A DNA stretch of 64,000 bases from Pezizomycotina sp. ARF18 (GCA_002224055.1 AZLU01000030.1:186255-250254), one strand, 5' to 3'. Positions 23,201-34,420 are shown, counted from the stretch's first letter. Translations and numbers: made by a program. Notes: generated from the letters alone by a model not told the origin.

Positions 23201-24037
23201 TATTGTTATCTGGTGGCTAAGGACTATATTGAGGAGCTTGAATTCCTCAAAGTATTAAAATGGAAATCGTGAACGTTTGGCACTTGAGATTCTGAAAGAA
23301 GGAGTTCTGTGGCAGATAAAAGCATATCACCAGAAGAAAATACTCGTACCTCCAAACTTACGTACTTCTCCTAGATCTGGATCTGGATCTCTTACAGTAC
23401 TACGGGGTAGTTTGGAAGGTCCCAATGCCCAAATTTTGAAGTGAGGACGTCACACGATTCCGTGTCTGATGAGCTACAAATATGAGATAGATAAAAGCAC
23501 AGCACTGATGTAAAATTATTATAAATCAAAGCGCGCCTTTCACCTGCATCAGGTCCTGGGTGGTTGAGCTGGGTGTAAGGTAGTTTGAGACAACATGCTA
23601 CAGAGCGTTACTGACGTCAAAAATGCTTCGTCGACGATTTGAAGATACCCGTGAAGGTCTGATGTTCAAAGTGACTCTAACCTATGCTTGCGGTATCACC
23701 ATTGGGCCCGCCTACCCTCGCTGCATCAGTCTATATAAGTCCTTAAGTGTAATAGGGCAACTTGAGAAGACATGTTTGTGGCACGAGTTGTTCATCAATC
23801 GAATGTCGAGAGCAGAATTTGAAAGCTGATATTAGGAGTAGCTTGAAGTATGACTTCACATAAAATAAATCATACCATTGAAACGACCCCTGCTTGATGC
23901 GTTAAATTATGACAGTTATTTGCCCCGGTAAGGGGACTTGGGAACCCATTCCCTGTTGGCGAAAAGTAGATGATCTAACTCTACACGCTTAGGCTGTGTG
24001 AGTTATCTTTCCAATTTTGTAACTACTTAAGTATATT
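20228..24037. other. Gene-poor region containing a decayed repeat array
   Basis: No intact gene is visible. The first 300 bp are the GFA gene's 3' flank. From about 21.48 to 23.14 kb lies the repeat array described separately. The rest is AT-rich with stops in all frames; a short palindrome TGTGAAATTTCACA lies near 20900. Confidence 0.5.
21480..23140 (+). repeat. Decayed tandem repeat array, unit about 185-197 bp
   Basis: A marker word close to GTGGATCTAA recurs at 21491, 21871, 22239, 22421, 22618 and 23129. Spacings between the first five are 380, 368, 182 and 197 bp, close to multiples of a unit near 190. Within units, a second word encoding [YV]-[IVL]-E-[DV]-H recurs (for example near 22150, 22330, 22710 and 23020). 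In translation, neighbouring units share RVDL, then A..K, then EF after the marker word. The units look like diverged repeats of an old coding sequence of about 62 residues per unit, now carrying many stops. No family is recognised; the array could be a dead repeat-protein gene or a satellite that happens to be open in places. Confidence 0.45.
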
Positions 24038-24960
24038 CTATTGAAAGGTTATTCGATGCTCGCTATCTGGATTTTTACGACAATTGGAGTCCTCTGTACA
24101 TCCTAGTAGCCATTTAGCGCCTATTCCGGTATCAAAGACTTGGTTTCCAGAAAGGCATCCCCAACACCTGCGCATGATCTTTTTTCTTTTCAACCTCTTC
24201 AGCGACGTCACCCTTTGAGCAGCGTCAAGTGTTTGCCCTTCAAATTTTTTACAAGATTTCCATCTCCAATCCCTTGGGATTGGAGTGTTGCGGTTTTCCT
24301 CCACCTAAAATCAATGAACTCACTTTCATCGTCCGTAGGTAATGGCTTCCTGTATCCACTATCAAGCCTACTCAGTAGCTCGCATGCCTCAGGGGTCGCG
24401 GTCCTCTTCAGCAGCCTTGATTGCCGCTTTTATCCCTACGCGCCATTCATCTCCTCGATCCTCGCTTCGTTCCCTTCGTCGGTGAGCGCGTCTGGTCGTT
24501 GAACTTCACGGTGAGCTCTCGTCGCTTTCAGGATGTCCTCCAAAGTTTCACCCTTACTTTTTTATACCTCTCAGACGAACTCCGCCATATGCCTCAAAAG
24601 GATCACTCCGTCCCGCAGAGAACGCAGCCTGTAGGTCGCTATAAATTCGCACCCGCATATTTCCCTCTGCAACTCGTAGCTGAGGATATCCGCTGCGATG
24701 CGCTTGAAGTCGCGCCTTGGGATCTGGCGCCTCTCGGAGTAGTTGCAGTTCGTGCCCGTCTTACAATGATACTGCCCATTAGCATTTCGTCGATCTATGC
24801 ACCAGCGAGTGGGCGTTGCGGTAGAAATTAGCTTGTGACGTTCTGGCGCAGGCGGATTTCCTCGGCCCGTTTTTAGATATACGGCCCTATGACCTCCTGC
24901 GGTCGTCTGTCTACTCTATTTTTGGGTCGATCGAGAGCGAATGCGTCGATGCGACGCGCA
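24038..24960 (-). CDS. Unknown protein, copy 1 of a two-member family
   Basis: No known family is recognised. Reading leftward from about 24910, the conserved-looking pieces are: EVIGPYI; KRAEEIRLRQN; a Cys-containing piece QYHCKTGTNCNYSERRQIPR; then DFKRIAADILSYELQREICG and EFIATYRLRSLRDG. A Glu-rich helical part with EDILKATRAHREVQ follows, then a tail rich in Trp, Cys and Lys (PIPRDWRWKSCKKFEG and RRCWGCLSG) ending at 24038. The IAADILSYEL block recurs at 34.1 kb as IAADFLSYEL, on the same strand and preceded in both by a Q-Y piece, which marks the two as paralogs. Several frame changes are needed, so boundaries are rough. The basic, helical character could suit a nucleic-acid-associated protein, but this is a guess. 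Confidence 0.4.
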
Positions 24961-26983
24961 TGGACCTAGGAAGGGAGTAATGTGGTACGTCGTACTCGTT
25001 CAGCTCGTAGAAAGAATTTCGTCGTGCCTGTGGGATTTGGGACTACGCCGCTGTAGTCGCAGTTGAGCGTCTACGTAACGTTCTTTCGGCTTGTAACCTA
25101 GACGGCCGACTCAATTATTTATATCAACTAGTGACTTGTTTTTCATATTTCCTCGCTTTTTCATTCTAGGATTCTCTTACCTTCTCACGGAAAGGCACGT
25201 TGGAAAGAGGCATTCCTTTGGCTTCGACATGTTTTTTTACTAAAGGTGGAAATCAAAACAACAAATCGCTGTAGTATGGCCCTGCGATGTATGGGAGGTG
25301 AATGGGACGGGAGCGGATTTTCACGAGGACGAAATTCTTATCCTGCGGCGCCGGGTAGTTGGACTTCTATCTATTTATTTTTTGGTTATTTTTTTTTTTT
25401 CCGAAGAAATCAAGCTGTGGGCATCTCTATATGGCGCATTCGATAATATTCTCCCGTCGTTTTGACTCTCCATAGTCTGTTTGATTTATTAGAATTTCAT
25501 TACTTCACTTCATCTAGAAATATTTGCCTTCAATGCGAAGTAACATTGGCGGTTGAATTACATTCGCCGCAGGTCTTCGATCTTTGAATTGTCGACCTCA
25601 AAAAGTCTACAATCACCGCATGAGACGAAATTTATGAAACTCGATATCTCCCCAATACATACGTATACGTATTTCTGTATTAATTGAAAGACTTTGAACA
25701 GCAAGGTTGTTCAAATTATAGAAAAATACCCATCCAAATTTTTTTAAAAAGGAAAGAAGAGAAGCCACCTTGAGTCTTTTCGTGAATTATTTTTACGATG
25801 TAAGATTTAAGGCAAGTTCCTAAGAACTGGAAATACGCTTGACGTAATAGTGATAATTCCTTGAGTACGTACCCGTGTGGTTCAGGTACTAATAGCGAAC
25901 TGAGCATATCTCTCTATATATGTCAAAAGTTTGGGAGGCCGCTGTTTAGTTCTTTGGAGAGAATCTATAGTCGAATACAGTTGGAGCGCATCTTGTAAGA
26001 TACATGGAACCTTTCTCTGCTTCGAGAGCTTTATCCCCTCGTACCTAACAGTAAAGTCATGTTTATAAACGACCTGTGAACCGCGCATTCTCATCATGAT
26101 CACTACTGGCATTGGATTTGATCGATCCGGAGAGGGTATTTTCTTCTAATTGAGACAAATAGAATCATCAATCGAAAGCTGTAAGACGCTCTCGATTAAG
26201 CGGGATATTTTCTTTGTCTACCCGAGCTAACAAAAGCAATAATAATGCAATAGTAGCCCCGCTAAAACAAATCTTTCAAGGATATTCTCTAGCAGGCTGA
26301 AGCGTATCTATATGTCTACCCGAAGGGACGCTACGTATCTTGTTTAACTAACGCAGAATCAATAACATGATAAAAATAGTTAGTATTTCGGCTCGGTAAC
26401 GTAGGTGATGACTGTCGAAGAAGAACAAGGAAAGATATATTGACCACATTGTCAACGGAGAGTTTTCTTTTAAACATTGGGTCGCTAATGCGAGTAAATA
26501 TCGAGCTCAGCAAGCCTCAGTCAATTCACGCTCGAATTAACCCCTTGCTTTTAAATCCCGCAAGTCAAAGGAACTGAATGGTATCAATGTGTTTCAACGA
26601 TGAGCTTATATCCATGAAACAAGAGTATCACGAATAGTATTGTCGCTTCTACGCTGTCATAAGCTCAAGCTCTTTTTTTTTTTTACTTTCTCTCATTTCT
26701 TACGAAGGAAAGATAGTAGAAATTTCGACTTTATATCCCTCTATAGTAGAAGTGTATATATTTTTTGAACAACTAATCGAGCACGGTACGGTGTATACTA
26801 CATTCACTACGCTTTTAACATATAGTTTGACCGTTGTGCGCACCTTCGCCTTCTGTTCGACAAAACCCGTTGGGGTCCACCTTTCGCAGCTGATCTTTTC
26901 CGTCACAGGGCGACCGCTATACCTTCCGTGCACCCAACTAGGAGTAGATACTGGAGCTATGCACCTACAAGACCCCATCGTGG
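24961..26983. other. Region without supported gene
   Basis: These two kilobases hold only short overlapping frames. Upstream of the 24-kb gene there is a piece reading YELNEYDVPHYSLP (about 24970-25020, minus strand) that may be its 5' part; NEYDV also occurs just before the 34-kb copy's conserved block. A T run at 25391-25401 and a TTTTTTTTTTT run near 26673 are present. The frames at 26700-27021 overlap on both strands and neither is convincing. Confidence 0.4.
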
Positions 26984-27831
26984 CTAAAATTTCGATCTTC
27001 GTGGCCGAATATGACGCCTGATAAGTCCCAAGAACAGGAATATTCGCAGGATTACGAAGGCGAGCACGATTTGGCCCGCGATAGGTACATTGACGACCGC
27101 GTCGGCAGCCGTGAAAAGTTCAAGGCCCTGAGAGTACGGCGGAAACAGAGTATAGTCTTCATTATTTGCAGATCTCTCCAGGTGAAGTTTATTAGCTCAT
27201 GCCCAGCTACGCCCGGATTCCTTCTCTTAATTTGTTTCTCCCCTTCTAAGATAGTCGAAGCGACTATACGACATCTCTGCTGGTGAGCAGCAATGCCCGA
27301 TAGTTTCCTTGCCTTCTGAAGGAAATTTTTAAGATCCTCCTCAGATACGTTCGGATCCTGGATATACGGCTTCAAAAGATTAAACCTTTTCACAGTAATA
27401 GATTTGAAATTCTTATCAATCTTTATGCAAAGAGCATCGACTATTGCTCGGGCAGACAACGCCAGATCCCGGTTGAGCAAATCCAGCCTGTCGTGTTCCC
27501 GCAATCTCTCCCTAGCTTCCTTGACCTCTTGACTAACGTGCTTCAATAGGGTATCTCTTGTCGTCAGAAGTTTTCGCAGTGTCTTTTTGGCACCTTAACC
27601 TGAGCCTTTTGTTATATCTTCGATGTGGAACAGGGAAGCATAGACGTCTTTTTTCGTTGAAAACAGGATGGTGGATGGTACTTTCGCCGACTGGAGACCG
27701 AAACGCACATCGTGGCCTCCTGCCACAAATCCGAATAAGAGCACCGATACGGCCAAGGTGCAAGGGAAAAAAAAAACAAAATCAATGAAATAACTAACTG
27801 TTGGCCTGCATGAGCTTCTTCTCCTTGACAA
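26984..27831 (-). CDS. Small membrane protein with helical middle and C-terminal TM
   Basis: The function is unknown. The N-terminal part has a long hydrophobic segment (FFFPCTLAVSVLLFGFVAGG), either a signal anchor or the first membrane helix. The middle (about residues 80-190) is a charged, helical region with DLLNRDLALSARAIVDALC, then FNLLKPYIQDPNVSEEDLKN and KARKLSGIAAHQQRC. After a frame change near 27180 comes ANNEDYTLFPPYSQGLELF, followed by a second membrane helix PIAGQIVLAFVILRIFLFLGL, a basic tail RRHIRPRRS and a TAG at 26984. An in-frame TAA at about 27597 separates the front and the helical middle; flanking sequence continues in the same frame, so a tiny intron or a base error is possible. 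The start is uncertain, with a T-rich tract just upstream. It is the left-most of the small membrane-protein genes that fill 27-51 kb. Confidence 0.5.
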
Positions 27832-27928
27832 CCGCTATATGCATATACCCGCGATGGCTTTACATCTGGCCGAAACCTTATAACTCTACCATTCTTCTTA
27901 CTTTATAGCAAGATTCTAGCAGTCAAAG

Positions 27929-28294
27929 TTAGCTATAGTATTCATATGTATTTAAAGATAAACATGCGTGCGACTTGTATATTCTATTTTTTATGCTCAA
28001 TGAAAACCATTTTCTCGACATATATGATTTGCAGGGTTTGAACCTGCACAAAGCTAAGTATTTACTGGAGCTTTCATTTTTCTGGATTTCCTTCACTGGG
28101 GCTATGGCACGAGTCGAATATGAGTTTTTGCTGCTGTACAGGCACAAGTCCCCCAAAAAACTTGATTCTCCTAGCTCAACCGCTACATTTATATACCAGC
28201 GATGATGCCGTATCTCGTTAAAAGCTCTGGGTTTTATGCCCTTAAGAAGTAGCTTTACAATTCCTCTCGCCGTCGGCGCCGCTGCTGGTGTCAT
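27929..28294 (-). CDS. Possible unknown protein, 121 residues
   Basis: This is a single uninterrupted minus-strand frame with an ATG at 28294, starting MTPAAAPTARGIVKLLLKG. It contains a basic stretch and no membrane helix or signal peptide. Composition is ordinary and it lies between two genes on the same strand (27831 and 29440), so it could be a separate small gene or a 5' exon of the gene at 26984-27831. No family is recognised. A chance open frame is a real alternative, because the far end becomes rich in Tyr, Ser and Lys typical of AT-rich sequence. Confidence 0.3.
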   Translation of the reverse strand: MTPAAAPTARGIVKLLLKGIKPRAFNEIRHHRWYINVAVELGESSFLGDLCLYSSKNSYSTRAIAPVKEIQKNESSSKYLALCRFKPCKSYMSRKWFSLSIKNRIYKSHACLSLNTYEYYS

Positions 28295-28707
28295 AAGTAG
28301 TTGTCATCTTAACAAGTACTTTGAATATGAATATAAAGGCAGACGCGACTGTGTTTCGAGTAACGTAAGTCTTTATTCTTAATTAATATAATGCTTATGC
28401 TGATATAAATATGTGATTTTGTAAGCTTTGAAGTCGCGACAATCGTGACTTGGAATGAGGCTATCGGGGACTTTCGTAGACCTATTTTTCAGAATTCAGA
28501 AGATAAGTAGGCCATGCACAGCACTATTCTACTACCCATAATCATCACAGCAAACGTCTTAATAAAGGTTTCTCTCAAGCGTTTGATAACTTCAATTTTC
28601 TTATTTGGATAATGGGCCATGAAACCGCAGCGACCTAGAGAACAGAAACTGCCTTGGTTTAAAACCGAAAAGGGAGAACGTAGCCCGCTAATAATAATAT
28701 TATACCA

Positions 28708-29440
28708 TCAATGCACAAACCTCCAATACACAAAGAGCAACAAAGTGAGGTCTATAATCCATCTTAGTTCCATGTCAATCGTTGTCCGCCGTCCTACCAT
28801 CAATCCTTCTGAACAGCAAAACGAGCCATCGTTAGCAGGCCCATCGCACATTTATCTCCACAATAATAAACAGTCTGACGGATATTACTTACGCATCCGC
28901 ACGCAAGGATCCCCGGCGGTTGAATATCCACACAAAAACCGGCGTGACCAGCAGAAGCACGGTCAGAATATAAGTAGCGGTAACCATCAGCCGGTATACA
29001 TCGTACGCGTGCTCCGGCTTTGTCAAGACCTTACACTGTATACAAAAAAAAAAAAAAAAAAAAAAGCAAAAAGCAAATCAGCCCTATACCCCTCTTCCCA
29101 AAAACGAACGAAGAGAGAGTGAAGCTACATACCAGAATCAACTTAACAGCAACCCAACCCACCGGCAACGCCGTCACAGCCGTGAAGTATATACCCGCAA
29201 GCCGTTCGTGCTCGCACCAGAACTCCGAACAGACCGACGGGGACAGCGTGGATGCGGCGCGATGAGTGTGAGTACAGCGAGGGATTTGGAGAAGATGCTG
29301 TTGAAGTCCTGGAGAAAGGGCGGCGGAGGCGGCTGTGCGGTCCCATGTTGAAGCGCTGCAGTTTGCTTTGCGGACGATCCGGCTTTTGGTCTGTTGCGTC
29401 GGTGAGGACGGTCAGGGAGATGTCGTTGAGGACATCGTGG
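28708..29440 (-). CDS. Small multi-TM protein with WCEH motif (family member B)
   Basis: The function is unknown; this is probably a membrane protein with about three to four helices. Exon 1 carries a hydrophobic piece FNSIFSKSLAVLTLIA, then CSEFWCEHERL, then a strong helix GIYFTAVTALPVGWVAVKLIL. Intron 1 is 29037-29132 (GTATGT donor; a long T run then TACAG). Exon 2 reads KPEHAYDVYRLMVTATY then ILTVLLLVTPVFVWIF, a further helix, and ends with the same word as the neighbouring plus-strand gene (CTTGCGTGCGGATGC before GTAAG). Intron 2 is about 28809-28892 with branch GCTAAC. A last short exon holds RWIIDLTLLLFVYWRF and a stop at 28708. Two frame changes occur in exon 1 and one in exon 2. It is transcribed away from the gene at 29801, with a shared upstream region of about 360 bp. 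Confidence 0.55.
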
Positions 29441-29800
29441 AGTTTGGTAGAGGATTGGTGATGATGGTTTTGATATGGCGAGGTTGGTGGTGAGGAGGAG
29501 GTGTTGTAGGTGGGCGGTGAAGGGAGGGGAGCTTAACATATTGGAAAGAACAAGGCGATTTTATTTCCTATATATAGTTAGAGAAACCTTTTGATAAAGT
29601 AGAGAAGAGACTAGATTTTCGTCATTGTAAAATCCCAAAGTAGAAGTCGACGACAATTCCAAAAAAAAAAAAAAAAAAAATAAAAAAAAAGAAACGTCCC
29701 AATTAAGAGAGAAAGGGCCCTTTAAAGATAGAAACCTCTCATAGAAAGCCCCTCTCGTCATCTTCCTACTCCAACCATCGCCATCACCACTTCTATTTTA
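29441..29800. promoter_or_regulatory. Shared upstream region of two divergent genes
   Basis: This is about 360 bp between the presumed start of the minus-strand gene (near 29440) and the ATG at 29801. It contains a 20-base A run (29661-29680) followed by nine more A after one T, a TATATATAG word near 29568-29576 and a C/T-rich stretch directly before 29801, as is common before fungal start codons. That it drives both paralogs is inference from geometry only. Confidence 0.35.
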
Positions 29801-30685
29801 ATGACCATTCTCAGTAATATGAGCGGAAGGACATCTCCATCCCCTTCTCCCGCTCCCTCTCCCCCCTCTATCTCCATCTCCTCTCGCAGACCTCGCTGCC
29901 GGACCGGACTGCTACTTCACCGGAATACAAAACGACGAGCTAAGGCAAGCCCTGAGGGAAGCGTAAATGGAAGCCCAGAGACGCGCTCTAGACGGCGCCT
30001 ACAATGACGACAACGACCTCATCAGCGACGTCGAAGACGAACCACCCGCTTACATTCTAGCTCCTCCCGCTGCGCCAGCTGCAACCGACAACGACGCCGA
30101 AAAGAGAGAAACGAGACGGAATCGCCGGATCCATCCTCTTCTTATGCATCATAATCCTCTCTCCACTTTGGTTCCTTTTTTTGTCCGCTCTGGTGCAAGA
30201 TTAGGTCGTACGCCGCCGGTTTCGCTTTGACGTCTGCGAGCGGGTCGTTTCGGATATGACGGCTTTGGTGCTTGAGGTAAGCAATCTCCATAACGTGGTT
30301 TTTTTTTTTTTTTTTTTACTTTGCCTTTCACTGTTTTTCTTTTTCTTCAAAGGTGTGCTTTGAGCTGACATCGAGTAGGACATATACCCCGACGCACATA
30401 ACGTGACGATCTGGCTCGACTCCCTCGTCGTTGAGAGCTTCTTTAGAGCTTCGCTGGAGCAGGACGAATATCAGAACTTTCTTGCATGCGGATGTGTAAG
30501 CTCTCCCAAGTCCGTGTGATATCTCGTATAGAATGGTAGCTGATGACTTTGAGTAACAGTGTGGAAACGGCATCACCGACGGCTGGACGATTTCGAACAG
30601 TGTTAGCGTTCTTTTGGTTGGATCGTTGGTGGCTGTTTACGCTGTGAAGTACTACAAGGGCTTTGGCCACGCTCTTCAAGCTTGA
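29801..30685 (+). CDS. Small two-TM protein, three exons (family member A)
   Basis: The function is unknown. The N-terminus is a Ser/Pro-rich leader (SGRTSPSPSPAPSPPS), then an acidic stretch (NDDNDLISDVEDEPPAYIL). A membrane helix follows (AGSILFLCIIILSPLWFLFL), then basic residues and FDVCERVVSDMTALVLE. Intron 1 is 30277-30378 (GTAAGC donor, long T run, branch GCTGAC, TAG acceptor). Exon 2 reads DIYPDAHNVTIWLDSLVVES and ends FLACGC. Intron 2 is 30496-30559. Exon 3 has NGITDGWTIS and a second helix SVLLVGSLVAVYAV, ending KGFGHALQA and a TGA at 30683-30685. The D-x-Y-P-D-A exon start has a counterpart in the gene at 48788, and the FLACGC exon end in the gene at 28708. Frame changes occur near 29910, 29965 and 30115. 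The start could be 29801 or the ATG at 29819. Confidence 0.6.
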
Positions 30686-31099
30686 CAGGCGCTCTAAAGA
30701 TATCTGATTCTAAGTTTTTTTTCTTTCTCTTTCATGGGTTGGTGAATAAGGATGAAATGAGGGGTTGTCAACGTGTCACCGGTTCGCTTTTATAGTTTTG
30801 TTTTACGATCGACCTCCTGATGGAAGAGAGTTCTTTCCATGAGAAGATGCTTTTTGTAACCGCTTTTTCTCTCCTTTTCATAACTCGTTTTACGCCGGAG
30901 TGCCTTTTTCGTTTTCGGGCTTTTAGCCCAGTTTTGATTATTTGAGTGGAGTATAGAGGAATTGGTACATCTGCTGCCTGTCCTCCACACCAGTAGATCA
31001 CGACTTTCCAACCAGGAGAACTCCCCCTTCCATCGGTTCCTTTCAGTGGCTTTGCCCACTCGGGCTCAAACAACTCTCCGTCGTGGACCTTTTCTTTCT

Positions 31100-31218
31100 T
31101 TTTATTTTATGTTATTTTATTTTATTTTATTTTATTTTATTTTCGGTTGAGTACAGTATTGGCCGTGGACCACCAAGTTTATCGGTCTTCCATTTTATTT
31201 TATTTTATTTTATTTTAT
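31100..31218. repeat. Two TTTTA microsatellite tracts
   Basis: Tracts of TTTTA units lie at about 31101-31142 and 31191-31218, separated by about 50 bp of unique sequence. They lie between two small membrane-protein genes. Simple repeat expansion is enough to explain them. Confidence 0.9.
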
Positions 31219-31404
31219 CTTACTAGCCCTTTCACGATCCCAACTCAACCCCTTCCCAACCTCGCATCCCTCAACCAGCTGTTACTAAACCATCCTCAAC
31301 ACTCTCTCCAATAACAAGTGAAAACCCTTAACTAACCCCCCTCAACAATTCCTTTTCATCGCCTCCTACAAATATCCACAAAAAGCTCCTACCCCAGAAA
31401 GAAA

Positions 31405-31925
31405 ATGCCTCCAAAAGCCTCCCACAGAAAGAAGAAGGCGGATCGCTCACCTACCAAAACTTCCGCGCTCGAGATCAAACCGAAGAAAGTTCCGCCGCAC
31501 CAACGGACGCGGAAGACCACCCCACCACCGTCCGTAAGTGCGGCCGTCCCCGAGGAAGACGCACAACGGCACCGTCATCGAAGACGACCACACCATCGAA
31601 GACGAACCGTCAGCGAGCAACAACCTCCCGATGACGAAGACAAACCGGATCCCCTCCCGCCGGTCTCCCACGACCAGCGCTCCATCTTGTATCTCTTCCT
31701 CGGCGTCAACATCTTCGCAGTCCTTTGCGCTCTGCACCCAGCCAGGAACCCCGCCTGGTGCGAGCACGTCGGTAGCGCGCGTTGTCGACGTTCTTTTTCG
31801 TTTTTCTGGCGTGTATTATGGGATGGGAGGTGCTGGCGAGGGTTAGGGGCAGGATGGGTAGTGTTGCGGCGCTGGTTGTTATAGGGATGTTGGGGGTTGG
31901 TTGCTTGCGAGGATGGGTGTGTTAG
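31405..31925 (+). CDS. Small three-TM protein with WCEH motif (family member E)
   Basis: The function is unknown. It starts MPPKASHRKKKADRSP, a Lys/Pro/Ser-rich cytosolic leader of about 50 residues, followed by an acidic stretch. Helix 1 is SILYLFLGVNIFAVLCALH, followed at once by NPAWCEHVGSA. Helix 2 is STFFFVFLACIMGWEVLA, and helix 3 is MGSVAALVVIGMLGVGCL; the protein ends GWVC with a TAG at 31923-31925. The order helix - WCEH - helix - helix is the same as in the minus-strand gene at 28708-29440, so the two are likely paralogs. Two or three frame changes (near 31550, 31610 and 31785) are needed to read it; no introns are required. The upstream 80 bp are C/A-rich and contain no competing ATG. 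Confidence 0.55.
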
Positions 31926-33764
31926 TTTGATAGCGTTTATCCTGCGTAGAGGGTAAGAGCTCAATCCGTCGTCTGGAACTTTCCTCTTTTCTTTTCTTTT
32001 TTCTTCTTTTTTTCTCTTCTCCTTCAATCCATTCTTTATTTGCAGGTGAGATTGTAAGCTAATGCTTGAAATTAGAACGATACTAGGTTTCGGTAAATTT
32101 TTTTTTTTATCTTTTCGGGAGAGTGGTACATCGTGAACAGGAATAAGCTTTGAGGGGAAGGATTGAAGGAGGCATCACAGCATTCCACCCATATTTTTCT
32201 ACGCCTGTAAAAATACCAGAATGCTATGAATGTTGTAATAATTCGTTTTTTTTTTTCTTCTGGGTTTATACATCCGAAAGGCAACATAATCACTTATCTG
32301 TTCTTCCAAGTTTGAGTACCGTCGTTGAAGTTTTTCTTCCCTACAGTTGGAAGAAATGGCTCCCTCCGCGTTCAAACTTCTGCAATGCTTGATGGTCTCA
32401 TTTCGATAATAAATCTGAATGCCACTTGTATTTAAATGAGAATGCTTTTGAATCATTCAAGGCGGTGAGACGATGAAAGCTAACGTTACTTGCACGCAAA
32501 TATCTTGCTTGAAAGGCACGACATTCGACGAGACTTTGGAATTAAATATCAAGCAAATACATAATTATATAGATAGACATACGGACGGACTATGCTTCTA
32601 ATCCCCCTCCTTTTTTTTCCTTCTTAATTTCCTTAATGGCTATTTCCTTCTCCGTCGTTGCGGACAAGCCTTTAGAGCTTTCTATTATTTTATTAGCCCT
32701 TAGTTTTGAAGAATAAATCGCGTATCTGTCTAGTATCTAAGCTCAGCAATCTGCTCGAAAACATAAAAAAGGGAAAGAAAAAAAAATTACCAAAATCTCA
32801 AAAACGAATCAAAATTCAAAACGACTAAAATCGCAGAACGGCGAGTGCTAAATAGCTAAAAGGCATCAAACTATCTAGTCATGCTTTTTGTAAACGCTAA
32901 TAAGACATCTATATAAAAAGCCGCAGCCCCCAATTCATCCCGCTTAGTTCTTATACGCCGTGCTGTAATCAACTGGTACCTGAAAGACCCAAACCTGCTT
33001 GGGCCTTGGGGTTCGTAGATATACAGATATAATCTGCTATTCCTTCGGCACAGTCCCTGACTACTTCCTCCAGGTTTGTCTAAATCTCGTTCGGGTTCTT
33101 AGGTGCTTATTTCCCAGACCAGTAACCTCCATTATATGGAAATGCTCCGTCGGGGGGTTTCCGTTCCACCGGTTGCTTTTTTGCAAGCTGGAGGCCATCT
33201 CTTCTAGTAAGTCTAGTTCAAGTCTGAAAATTTCCGTTCGGGTTCTGGACGTGTTTCTTGTAGGCTAAAAATTCTAATTTTAAAGTATCAAGGCTGCACC
33301 ATTTTCTGTGCGCACGCGGTTGCCGAACTGTAACGTTATAGGCTAACGTTGGTATAATGACTCCAGGCTATTCAGGCTAATTTTGCTAGTCGTAAGATCT
33401 TTGAGGTATGATCTTAGCGCCGTTTCCCTCTCATAACCCGCTTTTAGCTTCTTCGCGCAATAAGCATCAACGATTATTCGACGGTGAGGGCTGTCATGGT
33501 AATGTAACTTCTTTATTATAGATTTTGACCTTGATAAAATTTCTCTATTCCAAGCGTTAGTACCTAGACTCTCTACCGGCCAGCACGAGCAATTCCCGGT
33601 CCGTTGTCTCTGTTACTTCTGATATGAAACGCATAGTAGAAATATGAATGTTTCTAATCGCTCGGTTACGATACTTCTTCTTCAAGGTCTTTCCCGGCCT
33701 AGCATTTTAACACTAAAGTTTCATTTCCTGGACGGTAGCTGCTACAGAGCCGACTTCTGAACTT
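31926..33764. other. No supported gene; possible gene 3' end at 32960-33010
   Basis: The region is homopolymer-rich. On the minus strand, a short frame ends WVFQVPVDYSTAYKN and then TAA near 32955, which looks like a genuine protein C-terminus. Pieces upstream (AFPYNGGYWSGK near 33115-33150, and EEVVRDCAEGIADYI near 33030-33075) could belong to it, but the frames do not connect and I assign no gene. Confidence 0.35.
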
Positions 33765-34420
33765 CTACTCGGTCTCCCTCTTTAGTCTTTTAACCACCTT
33801 CACAAGCGATTTTCTTTGGCTGCCCGAAGAGCGTCCCTTTCTTGCATCCGCTTTTTCAAACACTCCAGCCTTTCTGCGTGAGCTCCTCAGGCAGGTCCTG
33901 TCTCTCCAATAGTTTACGTTGACGTAAAAATCTTTGTCCAATAGATCCATCAGGCTTTCGCCCTTGCTAGGATGATTCCCGTGAGCTTATGCGCCATACG
34001 TTTCAATACACCCATTTCGGCGAGGTGGGATACTCGTCATCGTAAGATAAACCACATTTTAAAAGTCCTCGCCGTGAATTTCGCTCAGAGCTCGTAGCTC
34101 AGGAAGTCTGCAGCTATGAGGTCGCACCGCCGTCCCGAGGACCTACAGTCACCGACATCGTATTCGTTGCCACGAGAAATCAGATACTGTGTCTTGAAGG
34201 CCAGCGATTCCAAATGTCGATCGGCCAAAGGAGCTTGTCTTCCGGAGAGCTTTTCGAAGAATGACGCGAGTACGTCCGAGCGTCACCCATGAGCTCATGA
34301 CTTATCAATCGTGAGGCAAAACCCGTCACGACGGTTCTCATCTGATGGCTAAAACATGTTGCAATACTGTGAGCTCGTTATGATGGCAGAGGTCGATGGG
34401 ATGCGTGTGAATATGCGATT
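33765..34420 (-). CDS. Unknown protein, copy 2 of a two-member family
   Basis: This is a paralog of the gene at 24038-24960 by the block RCDLIAADFLSYEL (about 34090-34135), matching RDFKRIAADILSYEL there. Upstream in translation are SFFEKLSGRQAPLADRHLES and KTQYLISRGNEYDVGDCRSS. Downstream are LLDKDFYVNVNYWRDR and a charged helix ELTQKGLECLKKRMQERD, ending with KVVKRLKRETE near 33765. In-frame stops and frame changes are more numerous than in copy 1 (for example TGA right after LSYEL), so this copy may be a true pseudogene. No function can be given; the Lys/Arg-rich coiled tail is the most distinctive feature. Confidence 0.35.

Noticed and set aside
28021-28045. tRNA T-arm-like sequence on the minus strand (GCAGG TTCAAAC CCTGC)
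   Set aside because: The stem and loop fit a T-arm, but no matching acceptor 5' strand, D-arm or anticodon arm is found at the right distance upstream.
28619-29265. Plus-strand frames across the gene at 28708-29440
   Set aside because: They are shadows of the minus-strand gene, whose introns, helices and WCEH motif are better supported; the Lys run comes from the intron's poly(T).
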